Below, one piece after another: positions 1-5,621 of a stretch of 5,621 nt of DNA. The notes below the pieces were generated by a model, which searched no databases, had not been told where the DNA came from, and saw only the letters and a program-made list of their open reading frames with translations. This DNA is from Actinomycetota bacterium. GTDB taxonomy: Bacteria; Actinomycetota; Acidimicrobiia; Spongiisociales; UBA5794. The DNA lies in NCBI GenBank assembly GCA_003648875.1, contig QMQC01000140.1, forward strand, positions 1-5,621. The letters run 5' to 3'. The number at the start of each line of letters is the position of its first letter. The first letter of the stretch is position 1. Both the position numbers and the translations under genes were made by a program.

Positions 1-171
1 ACCACCGTCGACATTGTCCGGATCGGCGTTGCGATCAGCAGACCCCTCGGCGATGACGCTCTCCTCACGTTCGCGCTCGTGCTCCTCAATGATGTGCTCA
101 AGACGTCCACGCTCGACATCAAGCATACGACTCAGTTTCCCAAGTGTCGACGCTGCCAATTCCCTCGTCAT
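1..171 (-). CDS. N-terminal part of a probable TraR/DksA-family regulator (runs off the window)
   Basis: The first 57 codons are present, starting at ATG 171-169; the gene continues past base 1. The visible protein begins MTRELAASTLGKLSRML and has a heptad-like, strongly charged stretch (about residues 10-40, rich in Glu, Arg and His) that should form a coiled coil. It is followed by an acidic segment SADRNADPDNVDGG. A helical coiled coil followed by an Asp/Pro-rich linker is what the N-terminus of TraR/DksA-type proteins looks like; these bind the RNA polymerase secondary channel and carry a C-terminal zinc finger, which would lie outside the window. Family knowledge also helps: a DksA-like gene sits beside ileS in Streptomyces, as I recall it. 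The start is well supported by an AGGAGG five bases upstream and a plausible promoter. The diagnostic cysteines are not visible, so another small coiled-coil protein is possible. Confidence 0.5.
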   Translation of the reverse strand, partial: MTRELAASTLGKLSRMLDVERGRLEHIIEEHEREREESVIAEGSADRNADPDNVDGG

Positions 172-176
172 TATTC

Positions 177-182
177 CCTCCT
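177..182 (-). promoter_or_regulatory. Strong Shine-Dalgarno of the DksA-like gene
   Basis: The minus strand reads AGGAGG here, five bases before the ATG at 171-169. This is a full match to the anti-Shine-Dalgarno and fixes the start codon. It is much stronger than the ribosome sites of the other genes in the window, which suggests a high translation rate for this gene. Confidence 0.75.
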
Positions 183-192
183 AGGCGGTGAG

Positions 193-220
193 AATGTAGC
201 ACCAACGGGCACATTGTGAA
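193..220 (-). promoter_or_regulatory. Candidate sigma70-type promoter of the DksA-like gene
   Basis: On the minus strand a TTCACA (215-220; five of six bases of TTGACA) is followed after 16 bases by TACATT (193-198; fits the actinobacterial TANNNT -10). Transcription would start near 186, leaving a short leader that just includes the AGGAGG at 177-182. The spacing is good on all counts, but the call rests on motif matching only. The -35 lies inside one arm of an inverted repeat (TTGTGAA 214-220 with TTCACAA 252-258) that could be an operator. Confidence 0.45.
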
Positions 221-307
221 CAGTTCGTGCGGATGCATGGTCACCAGGCGATTCACAACTGACGACTGAACGCTCGCTGCACTCTCCGACTCACGATGAC
301 GCGGGAC

Positions 308-595
308 CTATTGGCTGAGACGAGTCCTGACCACGTCGACCGTGACTCCCGTCAGAGCGACTGTCTTGTGCCTCGCCGTGCGTCCTCTGACAACATCGGC
401 CCGCCGCGCACCGGTGACCGCTCGAAGGAGGTCGATAACAGCGGCATTGGCCCTGTTCTTCTCCGGTGGACACGCAACTCGGATCTTCACGCGATCGCCA
501 TGGAGACCGACAACGGAGGACTTGCTTGCATTGGGTACCACCAACAAATCGACCTCGACGCCGGCTGGGGTATCTCGTATCGCGGATCTCTCCAT
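308..595 (-). CDS. yggU: DUF167 / UPF0235 family protein (YggU-like)
   Basis: A complete 95-residue protein of the usual length for UPF0235. The family core is clear: VVPNASKSSVVGLHGDRVKI (residues 19-38), then ACPPEKNRANAAVIDLL (41-57; usual form PPEKGKAN), and the closing VVRGRTARHKTVAL (68-81), matching the family's G-x-T/S-x-x-K end motif. These are small alpha/beta proteins of unknown biochemical role; structures are known but no agreed function, so none is assigned. The start is ATG 595-593 and the stop TAG 310-308. No Shine-Dalgarno precedes the ATG, and the frame stays open upstream without an evident ATG or GTG, so the gene may be translated from a leaderless transcript (see the TACCTT at 602-607). 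yggT and yggU are adjacent in many bacteria; here ileS lies between them in the opposite direction. Confidence 0.9.
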   Translation of the reverse strand: MERSAIRDTPAGVEVDLLVVPNASKSSVVGLHGDRVKIRVACPPEKNRANAAVIDLLRAVTGARRADVVRGRTARHKTVALTGVTVDVVRTRLSQ

Positions 596-601
596 GGCAC
601 A

Positions 602-607
602 AAGGTA
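602..607 (-). promoter_or_regulatory. Possible -10 element for a leaderless yggU transcript
   Basis: The minus strand reads TACCTT, fitting TANNNT, with six bases between it and the ATG at 595-593. That spacing would put the transcription start at or next to the A of the start codon, as in actinobacterial leaderless genes, and would explain the missing Shine-Dalgarno. No recognisable -35 is found 16-18 bases upstream, so the call is weak. Confidence 0.3.
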
Positions 608-663
608 ATGCGCTCGAGGCTTCCGACGGTGACTACCATCCTCACACGCTTTGACAGGGACGC

Positions 664-880
664 ACGCCCGTGCGCGATGGACACGAGCGACCGGCGTTGG
701 TGTGAGGCCGGATCCATCATCGGGCGTTCATCACCCTGGAGCCACGGGAAGAACCCGCAAGGAAGTAGAACCCGTCGTCCACCAACGACACTGGTGCAAC
801 GAGCGGCCGGCGTCTGCCGGCAAGCCGGGTGGTACCGCGGTTCCCCCGTCCCGGCACCGAATGGTGACGAGATCGAGGAC
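664..880 (+). promoter_or_regulatory. T-box riboswitch, tRNA-Ile responsive, likely translational type
   Basis: This leader of ileS carries the T-box signature TGGTACCGCGG (830-840). Visible elements in order: Stem I, with a 7-bp base (664-670 with 721-727) and an upper 5-bp stem (691-695 with 707-711) whose loop holds GGTGTGAG. AUC triplets lie on its 3' side; ATC 716-718, followed by A, is the best specifier and codes for Ile. Stem II is ACGGG 744-748 with CCCGT 771-775 and encloses GGAAGTAGAA (761-770), which resembles the S-turn region. A hairpin CACCA/TGGTG (780-784 with 792-796) has a loop that can pair back to 774-778, like the IIA/B pseudoknot. A stem GCCGGC/GCCGGC follows (806-811 with 816-821). 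The discriminator is helix A1 824-829 with 850-855, bulge TGGTACC 830-836 and helix A2 837-840 with 846-849. Stem I is short and no terminator T-run follows, which matches the actinobacterial ileS class that controls ribosome access. Promoter not identified. Confidence 0.93.
875..879 (+). promoter_or_regulatory. Shine-Dalgarno of ileS, probably sequestered by the T-box
   Basis: GAGGA lies six bases before the GTG start codon at 886. Bases GGAC 877-880 can pair with GTCC 848-851, and CACC 855-858 with GGTG 863-866 inside it. This fold would hide the ribosome site, and it cannot coexist with the discriminator helices, which use 846-855. The pairing is read by eye and no folding energy was calculated. 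Confidence 0.55.
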
Positions 881-885
881 ATACT

Positions 886-3800
886 GTGACAGACGAATCC
901 ACCTTCCCAAAGGTCAACTCAGCAGTCGACTTCTCCGCGCTCGATGACCGCATTCTGGATTTCTGGGATTCGATCGACGCGTTCAAGGCCTCGGTGGAGG
1001 CTCGGGATCCGGATACCGAATACACGTTCTACGATGGGCCACCGTTCGCAACAGGATCCCCCCACTACGGACATCTTCTCCAGGGTGTTGTCAAGGACAT
1101 CGTTCCTCGGTATTGGACCATGCGAGGTCACAGGGTCGAGCGCCGATTCGGTTGGGACACACACGGTCTCCCTGTGGAGATGGAGGTCGAGAACCAACTC
1201 AATGTGTCCGGTCCTCGCGAGATCCAGGAGATCGGGGTCGACACCTTCAACGAAGCCTGCCGCACGATGGTGAACAATGTCACTGGTGACTGGTATGAGA
1301 TCACGAGACGCGTCGGCCGTTGGGTGGATTTCGATGACGACTACAAGACCATGGACACCGACTTCATGGAGAGCGTTTGGTGGGTCTTCGGTCAGTTGTG
1401 GGACAAAGGCCTCATCTACCGCGATTTCAAGGTGCTCCCCTACTCGTATGGCGCCACGACGCCGCTTTCGAACTTCGAAGCGAATCTCGACTATCGCGAC
1501 GTGGACGATCCGGCCATCACGGTTGCACTCGTTGTGACAGATGACTCGAGCGCGGCGTCACCCGGCGATCACCTCGTCATCTGGACGACGACACCTTGGA
1601 CCCTCCCTGGGAACCTCGCTATCGCCGTGGGTAGTGACATCGAGTATTCCAGAGTGATACTTCCCGAATCCGAGGATTCCTACTGGGTCGCAACCGAGCT
1701 CATCGACACCGTATTTGAAAGCGACCATCAGATCACGGATACCGCTCGAGGTTCGGAGCTCGTTGGTGCCACCTATGCACCGCCGTTCGACGACTTCGCG
1801 GACAAGGCCGCCGAAGGAGCGTTCGTCGTGATTCCCTCAGATCACGTGACCGTTACCGAAGGCACCGGCCTGGTGCACATGGCACCCGCCTATGGCGAAG
1901 AGGACTTTCGCGCGTTCCAGACCGAAGGTATCCAAGCATTCGTCGACCCCGTAGATGCAGAAGCGCGATTCACGTCAGCGTTCCCCGTCGTAGAAGGAGT
2001 GAACGTCAAGGAGGCGGATCGTGCGCTGATCGACCTGCTCAAGGAATCGGGGAAGCTTCTCAGCAGAACGACGATCAGGCACTCATATCCGTTCTGCTGG
2101 CGTACGGGTACCCCCCTCATCTACAAGGCGATACCGACCTGGTTCGTTGCGGTCGAAAGGTTCCGAGACCGAATGGTCGAGATCAACAACGGCATCAGGT
2201 GGGTACCTGAGGCCATAGGTAGGAACCGATTCGGAAACTGGCTCGAGGACGCAAGAGATTGGGCGATCAGCAGGAACCGGTACTGGGGATCGTGCATACC
2301 GATTTGGGAATGTGACTCGTGCGATGAGCAAACCGCAGTGTCGTCCATTGATGAACTATTCGAACTCTCCGGCGTCAGACTCGAAGACCTGCACAAGCAC
2401 TTCGTCGATGTGGTCACCTGGGAATGCTCATCATGCACAGGCACCATGCGCCGGGTGCCTGAGGTGTTGGATTGTTGGTTCGAGAGTGGATCGATGCCAT
2501 TCGCACAGATCCACTACCCATTCGAGAACCGAGAACGCTTCGAACGGAGATTCCCCGCAGACTTCATCGCCGAGGGTCTCGACCAGACACGGGGCTGGTT
2601 CTACACGCTCCTCATACTTTCGACGGCCATCCGGGACGAGGCACCTTTCCAGAACTGCGTCGTGACAGGCATGGTGCTCGCCAAGGACGGTCGCAAGATG
2701 TCCAAGTCGCTCAAGAATTACCCCGATCCGATTCATGTATTGGACGATTTCGGGGCAGATGCGCTGCGGGCCTACCTGATCAACTCGCCGATCGTTCGCG
2801 GTGAACCACTCAGATTCTCAGAGGACGGGGTGCGCGAGGTGGTCCGAACCGTGTTGCTCCCGTTGTGGAACTCCTATTCCTTCTTCACCACCTACGCCAA
2901 CGCTGATGGGATCACCCGCCGAGACCTCAGATCGGCTCCAAGGCTTGCGGATCGACCAGAGATCGATCGTTGGATCATCTCTGTACTGCAGAGTCTCGTC
3001 GCGGACGTGAACCGTGAGATGGAGGCATACAGGTTGTTCGCAGTCGTTCCGCCAATCATCGGTTTCGTTGGTGATCTGACGAACTGGTACATCCGGAGAT
3101 CGAGACGCCGGTTCTGGGCTCACCGCGGTGCCTCGGATGAATCGGACAAGATGGCGGCATTCGCAACCCTGCATGAAGTGCTCGAGATGTTCAGTCGTGT
3201 CGCGGCGCCGATCCTGCCGTTCGTCACGGAGGAGATCTACCAGGGTCTCGTTCGCCGTGTTGATCCGGATACTCTTCCCAGCGTGCACCATACGGACTAT
3301 CCGGAGGCCGACCTCGATGCGATCGACAAAGAACTCGAGCGTTCGATGGCGACTGTGAGAGCGGTCGTGAACCTCGGTCGCGGCCTGAGAAAGCGCCATG
3401 ATCTACCGGTACGGCAGCCGCTCGCCTCCGTCACCGTGGTGACGAGGTCAACCAGGGAACGGGAGGCAGTCACCAGCCATGCGGAACTCATCGCCGAAGA
3501 GTTGAACGTTGCAGCCGTCGAAGTTCACGATGACGAGGCTGGGCTTGTCGATCTCGGTGCGAAGGCCAACTTCAAGGTGCTTGGTCCACGCCTTGGCAGG
3601 GACATGAAGACTGTTGCAGCCATCATCACCAATTTCGATCACGATACGATCGTCACGCTCCTCGACGGCGGCACAGTATCTGTGAACGGATTCACCTTCA
3701 CCGAGGCCGACATCGTGGTATCCCGCTCGCCTCGTTCAGGCTCCGTCGTGGCAGCGGAGGGATCGATCTCCGTCGCGCTCGATTCGACCATGACAGACAG

Positions 3801-4071
3801 CTTGCGAACAGAAGGGGTGGCGCGCGAGCTCGTCAACCGAATCCAGAGCATGCGCAGACAACTCGATCTCGATGTGACAGATCGCATAGGCGTCGTGTGG
3901 TCGAGCGATCATCCAGTCGTCATCTCGGCCTTCGAACAACACGCAGATATGATCGCTGGCGAGGTCCTGGCCGACTCGATCGCGTACAGCGCCGATGCCC
4001 CGGGCGAGGAGCACGACCTCGGCGGTGGAACAGTCAGACTGAGCGCAAGACGACTGATGGCGGACGACTGA
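886..4071 (+). CDS. ileS: Isoleucyl-tRNA synthetase, long type-2 (eukaryote-like) form
   Basis: Class I synthetase that charges tRNA-Ile with isoleucine using ATP, in the cytoplasm. The protein has 1061 residues, complete from GTG 886 to TGA 4069. The catalytic HIGH-type motif is HYGH (60-63, within PPFATGSPHYGH) and KMSKS is at 604-608. The inserted CP1 editing domain (about 200-420), which removes misactivated valine, shows TTTPWTLPGN (234-243) and GTGLVHMAPAYGEEDF (326-341) with the conserved Asp 340. Four cysteines, C476/C479 and C514/C517, form a likely zinc site within the catalytic half. The anticodon-binding domain spans about 680-860, with NWYIRRSRRRFW at 733-744, and a C-terminal extension (about 870-1061) resembles the DUF5915-type tail. 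The length, internal zinc site and tail match the type-2 enzymes, rather than the roughly 930-residue type with a C-terminal zinc finger. The start is supported by GAGGA at 875 and the upstream T-box. The gene is transcribed opposite to all its neighbours and converges on yggT. Confidence 0.98.
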   Translation: MTDESTFPKVNSAVDFSALDDRILDFWDSIDAFKASVEARDPDTEYTFYDGPPFATGSPHYGHLLQGVVKDIVPRYWTMRGHRVERRFGWDTHGLPVEMEVENQLNVSGPREIQEIGVDTFNEACRTMVNNVTGDWYEITRRVGRWVDFDDDYKTMDTDFMESVWWVFGQLWDKGLIYRDFKVLPYSYGATTPLSNFEANLDYRDVDDPAITVALVVTDDSSAASPGDHLVIWTTTPWTLPGNLAIAVGSDIEYSRVILPESEDSYWVATELIDTVFESDHQITDTARGSELVGATYAPPFDDFADKAAEGAFVVIPSDHVTVTEGTGLVHMAPAYGEEDFRAFQTEGIQAFVDPVDAEARFTSAFPVVEGVNVKEADRALIDLLKESGKLLSRTTIRHSYPFCWRTGTPLIYKAIPTWFVAVERFRDRMVEINNGIRWVPEAIGRNRFGNWLEDARDWAISRNRYWGSCIPIWECDSCDEQTAVSSIDELFELSGVRLEDLHKHFVDVVTWECSSCTGTMRRVPEVLDCWFESGSMPFAQIHYPFENRERFERRFPADFIAEGLDQTRGWFYTLLILSTAIRDEAPFQNCVVTGMVLAKDGRKMSKSLKNYPDPIHVLDDFGADALRAYLINSPIVRGEPLRFSEDGVREVVRTVLLPLWNSYSFFTTYANADGITRRDLRSAPRLADRPEIDRWIISVLQSLVADVNREMEAYRLFAVVPPIIGFVGDLTNWYIRRSRRRFWAHRGASDESDKMAAFATLHEVLEMFSRVAAPILPFVTEEIYQGLVRRVDPDTLPSVHHTDYPEADLDAIDKELERSMATVRAVVNLGRGLRKRHDLPVRQPLASVTVVTRSTREREAVTSHAELIAEELNVAAVEVHDDEAGLVDLGAKANFKVLGPRLGRDMKTVAAIITNFDHDTIVTLLDGGTVSVNGFTFTEADIVVSRSPRSGSVVAAEGSISVALDSTMTDSLRTEGVARELVNRIQSMRRQLDLDVTDRIGVVWSSDHPVVISAFEQHADMIAGEVLADSIAYSADAPGEEHDLGGGTVRLSARRLMADD

Positions 4072-4072
4072 C

Positions 4073-4100
4073 GCTATCCGCTATCCGCTATCCGGCATCC
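4073..4100 (+). repeat. Short tandem heptamer array after ileS
   Basis: Three exact head-to-tail copies of GCTATCC (4073-4079, 4080-4086, 4087-4093) are followed by a diverged copy GGCATCC (4094-4100). The array begins two bases after the ileS stop codon. It is non-coding and has no clear fold by itself. It could vary in copy number by slippage. Confidence 0.8.
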
Positions 4101-4105
4101 GGTGC

Positions 4106-4124
4106 CCGCTTCAGCGGAAAGCGG
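4106..4124. terminator. Candidate hairpin between convergent ileS and yggT
   Basis: CCGCTT (4106-4111) pairs perfectly with AAGCGG (4119-4124) around a 7-base loop. A competing pairing is GCGGT (4121-4125) with ACCGC (4140-4144). The position between two converging genes suits a bidirectional terminator, but neither strand has a T-run after the hairpin, so intrinsic termination is not well supported; Rho-dependent ends or simple RNA 3'-end protection are alternatives. Confidence 0.3.
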
Positions 4125-4170
4125 TAAGGGAGCGAAGCGACCGCCCGGAAAGCGAAGCCGAAGGCGAAGC
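4115..4170. repeat. Degenerate GCGAAGC / CGGAAAGCG repeats
   Basis: GCGAAGC occurs three times (4132-4138, 4152-4158, 4164-4170) and CGGAAAGCG twice (4115-4123, 4146-4154) in about 56 bases, giving a purine-rich plus strand. The spacing is irregular, so this is not a clean tandem array. With the heptamers at 4073-4100 it fills almost all of the 102-base gap between ileS and yggT. Confidence 0.6.
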
Positions 4171-4173
4171 GAG

Positions 4174-4434
4174 TTAGAGCAAGCTCGCCAGGAGCGACAA
4201 CCCCAGGATCAGCACCAATGGCGACAGGTCAAGCGCCGCTCCACCGAATCGTACGGGTGGCATCACAGCCCTTATCGGCCGCAGAATCGGTTCGATGACC
4301 TTCGAAAGTGCATCGTAGACCTTCCGAACGGGATGGTCCCAGCCGAGTCTTCCGAAGGTGACGATGTATGACAGAACGATCCAAAGGAGCATTCCGAGCA
4401 CGAACCAGTTGATGATCAGCCTAATGAACGCCAC
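4174..4434 (-). CDS. yggT: YggT family membrane protein
   Basis: A small inner-membrane protein of 86 residues with two hydrophobic segments: residues 2-27 and about 68-86. Between them lies the basic, proline-rich family signature, with HPVRKVYDALSKVIEPILRP (34-53), then IRAVMPP (54-60) and GG-x3-LDLSPLVLIL (64-77). This is one YggT repeat; the E. coli protein has two. The biochemical role is not established. Its constant place after sepF in Actinobacteria suggests a link to division or envelope growth, which is an inference. The start is GTG 4434-4432, only one base after the sepF stop (4438-4436), so translation is probably coupled to sepF; no clear Shine-Dalgarno is seen beyond a weak GAGAG. 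The stop is TAA 4176-4174. It converges on ileS. Confidence 0.92.
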   Translation of the reverse strand: MAFIRLIINWFVLGMLLWIVLSYIVTFGRLGWDHPVRKVYDALSKVIEPILRPIRAVMPPVRFGGAALDLSPLVLILGLSLLASLL

Positions 4435-4435
4435 G

Positions 4436-5044
4436 TCAGCTCTCGAGGTCGAAGAGACCGAGCTTCTCCAGCCGGTCGTATTCCTGTGTACCGATCGAGA
4501 CTCCCGACGGTGTTATGAGAATGACACCCTGGGATGTCTTGGCCATCTTTCCGTCGAGAGCGTACGTGAGACCTGATGTAAAATCTACGATCCTGCGCAC
4601 CATCTCCGGTTCCGTGTTTCGCAGGTCGAGCACGACACCACGACCGCTACGAATCGAGTCTGCAAGTGTCTGCGCGTCAGAGAAATTCCGCGCGACGATG
4701 ATGTGGGACTCTGGTTCCATTCTACGAGCAGCGATGTCGCTCGCAGATCCAGCGTTCGGGTGGATGTATACGCCTGCTTCGGCATAGGTCCTGTCGCTCG
4801 ACATTCGCTGCCTCGTTGCAGCGGGCGGCTCGATCCGCCGACCCGCAACACCGGAACCCGGCTTGGCGATCGTTGCGGACCCGGCGACGTCACTGGGCGC
4901 CATGCCTGGTGGAAGAGGTGCTGCAGTCGAGTCTTGCCCGACGGGCCTGACCTCACCGACCGGAGAGTCGACGGTGCCAGCCTCCTGCTCCTCCTCGTCA
5001 ACTAGACCAAGGTAGAAGAGGGTCTTGTTCCACAGTGATGACAT
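4436..5044 (-). CDS. sepF: Cell division protein SepF
   Basis: SepF binds the C-terminal tail of FtsZ and ties the Z-ring to the membrane; in Actinobacteria, which lack FtsA, it is a main anchor. The 202-residue protein has the three expected parts. First, an N-terminal amphipathic helix MSSLWNKTLFYLGLVDEEE (1-19) for membrane binding. Next, a long, low-complexity linker rich in Ala, Pro and Gly (about 20-110). Last, the folded SepF core (about 113-185), with HIIVARNFSDAQTLADSIRS (114-133), then GVVLDLRNTEPEMVRRIVDF (136-155), SGLTYALDG (157-165) and the closing strand QGVILITPSGVSI (172-184). The start is ATG 5044-5042 and the stop TGA 4438-4436. It lies 18 bases after yggS and one base before yggT, in the same direction, so the three are probably one transcript. 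The ribosome site is weak (GGGA-like). Confidence 0.96.
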   Translation of the reverse strand: MSSLWNKTLFYLGLVDEEEQEAGTVDSPVGEVRPVGQDSTAAPLPPGMAPSDVAGSATIAKPGSGVAGRRIEPPAATRQRMSSDRTYAEAGVYIHPNAGSASDIAARRMEPESHIIVARNFSDAQTLADSIRSGRGVVLDLRNTEPEMVRRIVDFTSGLTYALDGKMAKTSQGVILITPSGVSIGTQEYDRLEKLGLFDLES

Positions 5045-5062
5045 ATCCGAATCCCGTTTGTT

Positions 5063-5621
5063 TCAGCGGCCTGTCTGCTCAAAGATAGCCCTTCCCACGC
5101 GCACCATGGTGGACCCCTCCTCGATCGCCACCTCGAAGTCGTGGGACATACCCATGGAGCAGTGCTCCATGTTGGCATACGACTCGCGGTAGTTGTCAAA
5201 GATCCCACGGAGCCGCGCGAAGTATGGTCTTGTCAGCTCCGGGCTACCAGCCATGGGCGGTATGGCCATGACGCCTCGCACATCCAAACCCGTGCCAAGC
5301 AGTTGATCGATGACTGCGTCGGCATCACCCGGATCGAAGCCCGACTTCTGGGGTTCGTCTCCGAGGTTGAACTGGATCAGCACCGGAGTAGTTCCTGCGC
5401 TCGACCAGGTCTGTGCCAGCGAGAGCCGATCCATCGAATGAAGGAGAGCGGCATGCTGCTGCACAAAGGCGACCTTTCGCCTCTGCAAGGGACCAACGAA
5501 ATGCCACTCGACTTGTGGGAACAGGCGACTTGCGATGCGATCTCGGAGTCCCTGCTGTCGGTTCTCACCCAGGATCAGCTGTCCCGCCTGGACAACCGAA
5601 GAGACATCTGCATCCGATCTG
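5063..5621 (-). CDS. yggS: YggS/PROSC family PLP homeostasis protein, 5' end outside the window
   Basis: A pyridoxal-phosphate-binding protein of the alanine-racemase-like TIM-barrel fold that keeps free PLP and amino-acid pools in balance; it has no known catalytic reaction. The frame is open to the window edge at 5621, giving 185 residues of about 230, so roughly the first 40-45 residues, including the PLP-binding lysine, are missing from view. Visible family motifs are LGENRQQG (codons near 5549-5572), VEWHFVGPLQRRK, PVLIQFNLGDEPQKSGF, RGVMAIPP and, near the C-terminus, CSMGMSHDFEVAIEEGSTMVRVG, of which SMGMS-x-DF and GST-x-VRVG line the phosphate site. A TTG at 5488-5486 lies inside this conserved sequence and is not the start. 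In the first motif the usual Glu after GEN-x-x-Q is Gly (5549-5551). It lies 18 bases before sepF and heads the visible operon. Confidence 0.96.
   Translation of the reverse strand, partial: RSDADVSSVVQAGQLILGENRQQGLRDRIASRLFPQVEWHFVGPLQRRKVAFVQQHAALLHSMDRLSLAQTWSSAGTTPVLIQFNLGDEPQKSGFDPGDADAVIDQLLGTGLDVRGVMAIPPMAGSPELTRPYFARLRGIFDNYRESYANMEHCSMGMSHDFEVAIEEGSTMVRVGRAIFEQTGR

Noticed and set aside
651..656. Perfect TTGACA as the -35 of the ileS promoter
   Set aside because: A -10 at 16-18 bases would fall at about 673-680 (GCGATG-like, a poor match), and transcription would then start inside Stem I and destroy the riboswitch.
830..869. Intrinsic transcription terminator in the ileS leader
   Set aside because: The hairpins near the T-box are not followed by a run of T on the plus strand; the next bases lead straight to a ribosome site and GTG, which fits translational control.
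487..882. 131-codon open frame on the minus strand opposite the T-box
   Set aside because: It overlaps yggU in another frame and is the complement of a structured RNA; no family motif or ribosome site is seen.
296..889. 197-codon open frame on the plus strand across yggU and the ileS leader
   Set aside because: It is antisense to a clear DUF167 gene and runs through all the T-box helices; the protein has no recognisable motif and a composition typical of a GC-rich shadow frame.
2818..3399. 193-codon open frame antisense to ileS
   Set aside because: It is the shadow of a strongly conserved synthetase coding region, with no independent motif or start signal.
4585..5005. Open frames on both strands overlapping sepF
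   Set aside because: The sepF frame is recognisable along its length (membrane helix and SepF core); the other frames have no domain and are rich in Arg, Ser and Thr, as expected from shadows.

Overview
The window looks like a chromosomal piece of a moderately GC-rich actinobacterium. The lineage is probably an Acidimicrobiia-like or other non-model one, but this is inferred from gene content and style and not proven. The evidence is a yggS-sepF-yggT cluster (the tail of the division cluster that follows ftsZ in Actinobacteria), a long type-2 isoleucyl-tRNA synthetase, and an ileS leader that matches the T-box type without a terminator known from Actinobacteria. No mobile element, CRISPR array, tRNA or rRNA was seen.

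Layout from left to right: (1) 1-171, minus strand, the first 57 codons of a charged, coiled-coil-like protein, probably the N-terminus of a TraR/DksA-type RNA polymerase regulator, with a very good Shine-Dalgarno and a plausible promoter just upstream. (2) 308-595, minus strand, a complete DUF167/YggU (UPF0235) protein. (3) 596-885, a non-coding divergent region. Its ileS-proximal part (about 664-880) folds as a T-box riboswitch: Stem I with AUC specifier triplets, a Stem II with an AGTA-type motif, a small hairpin with a possible pseudoknot, a 6-bp stem and a perfect discriminator helix around TGGTACC. (4) 886-4071, plus strand, complete ileS starting at GTG. (5) 4072-4173, a 102-base convergent gap with short tandem repeats and weak hairpins. 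(6) 4174-4434 yggT, 4436-5044 sepF and 5063-5621 yggS (5' end cut by the window), all minus strand and tightly packed, read in the order yggS, sepF, yggT.

How the parts work together: yggS (PLP homeostasis), sepF (membrane tether for FtsZ) and yggT (small membrane protein) form one compact transcription unit. yggU and the DksA-like gene lie in the same direction beyond ileS. ileS alone faces the other way and has its own control: uncharged tRNA-Ile should stabilise the antisequestrator and open the ribosome binding site. In the Streptomyces arrangement as I remember it, these genes and divIVA run in one direction, so the single reversed ileS and the absence of divIVA here are the main layout oddities. 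I did not find evidence of a wholly new biological system. The T-box leader and the ileS flip are the points most worth checking.
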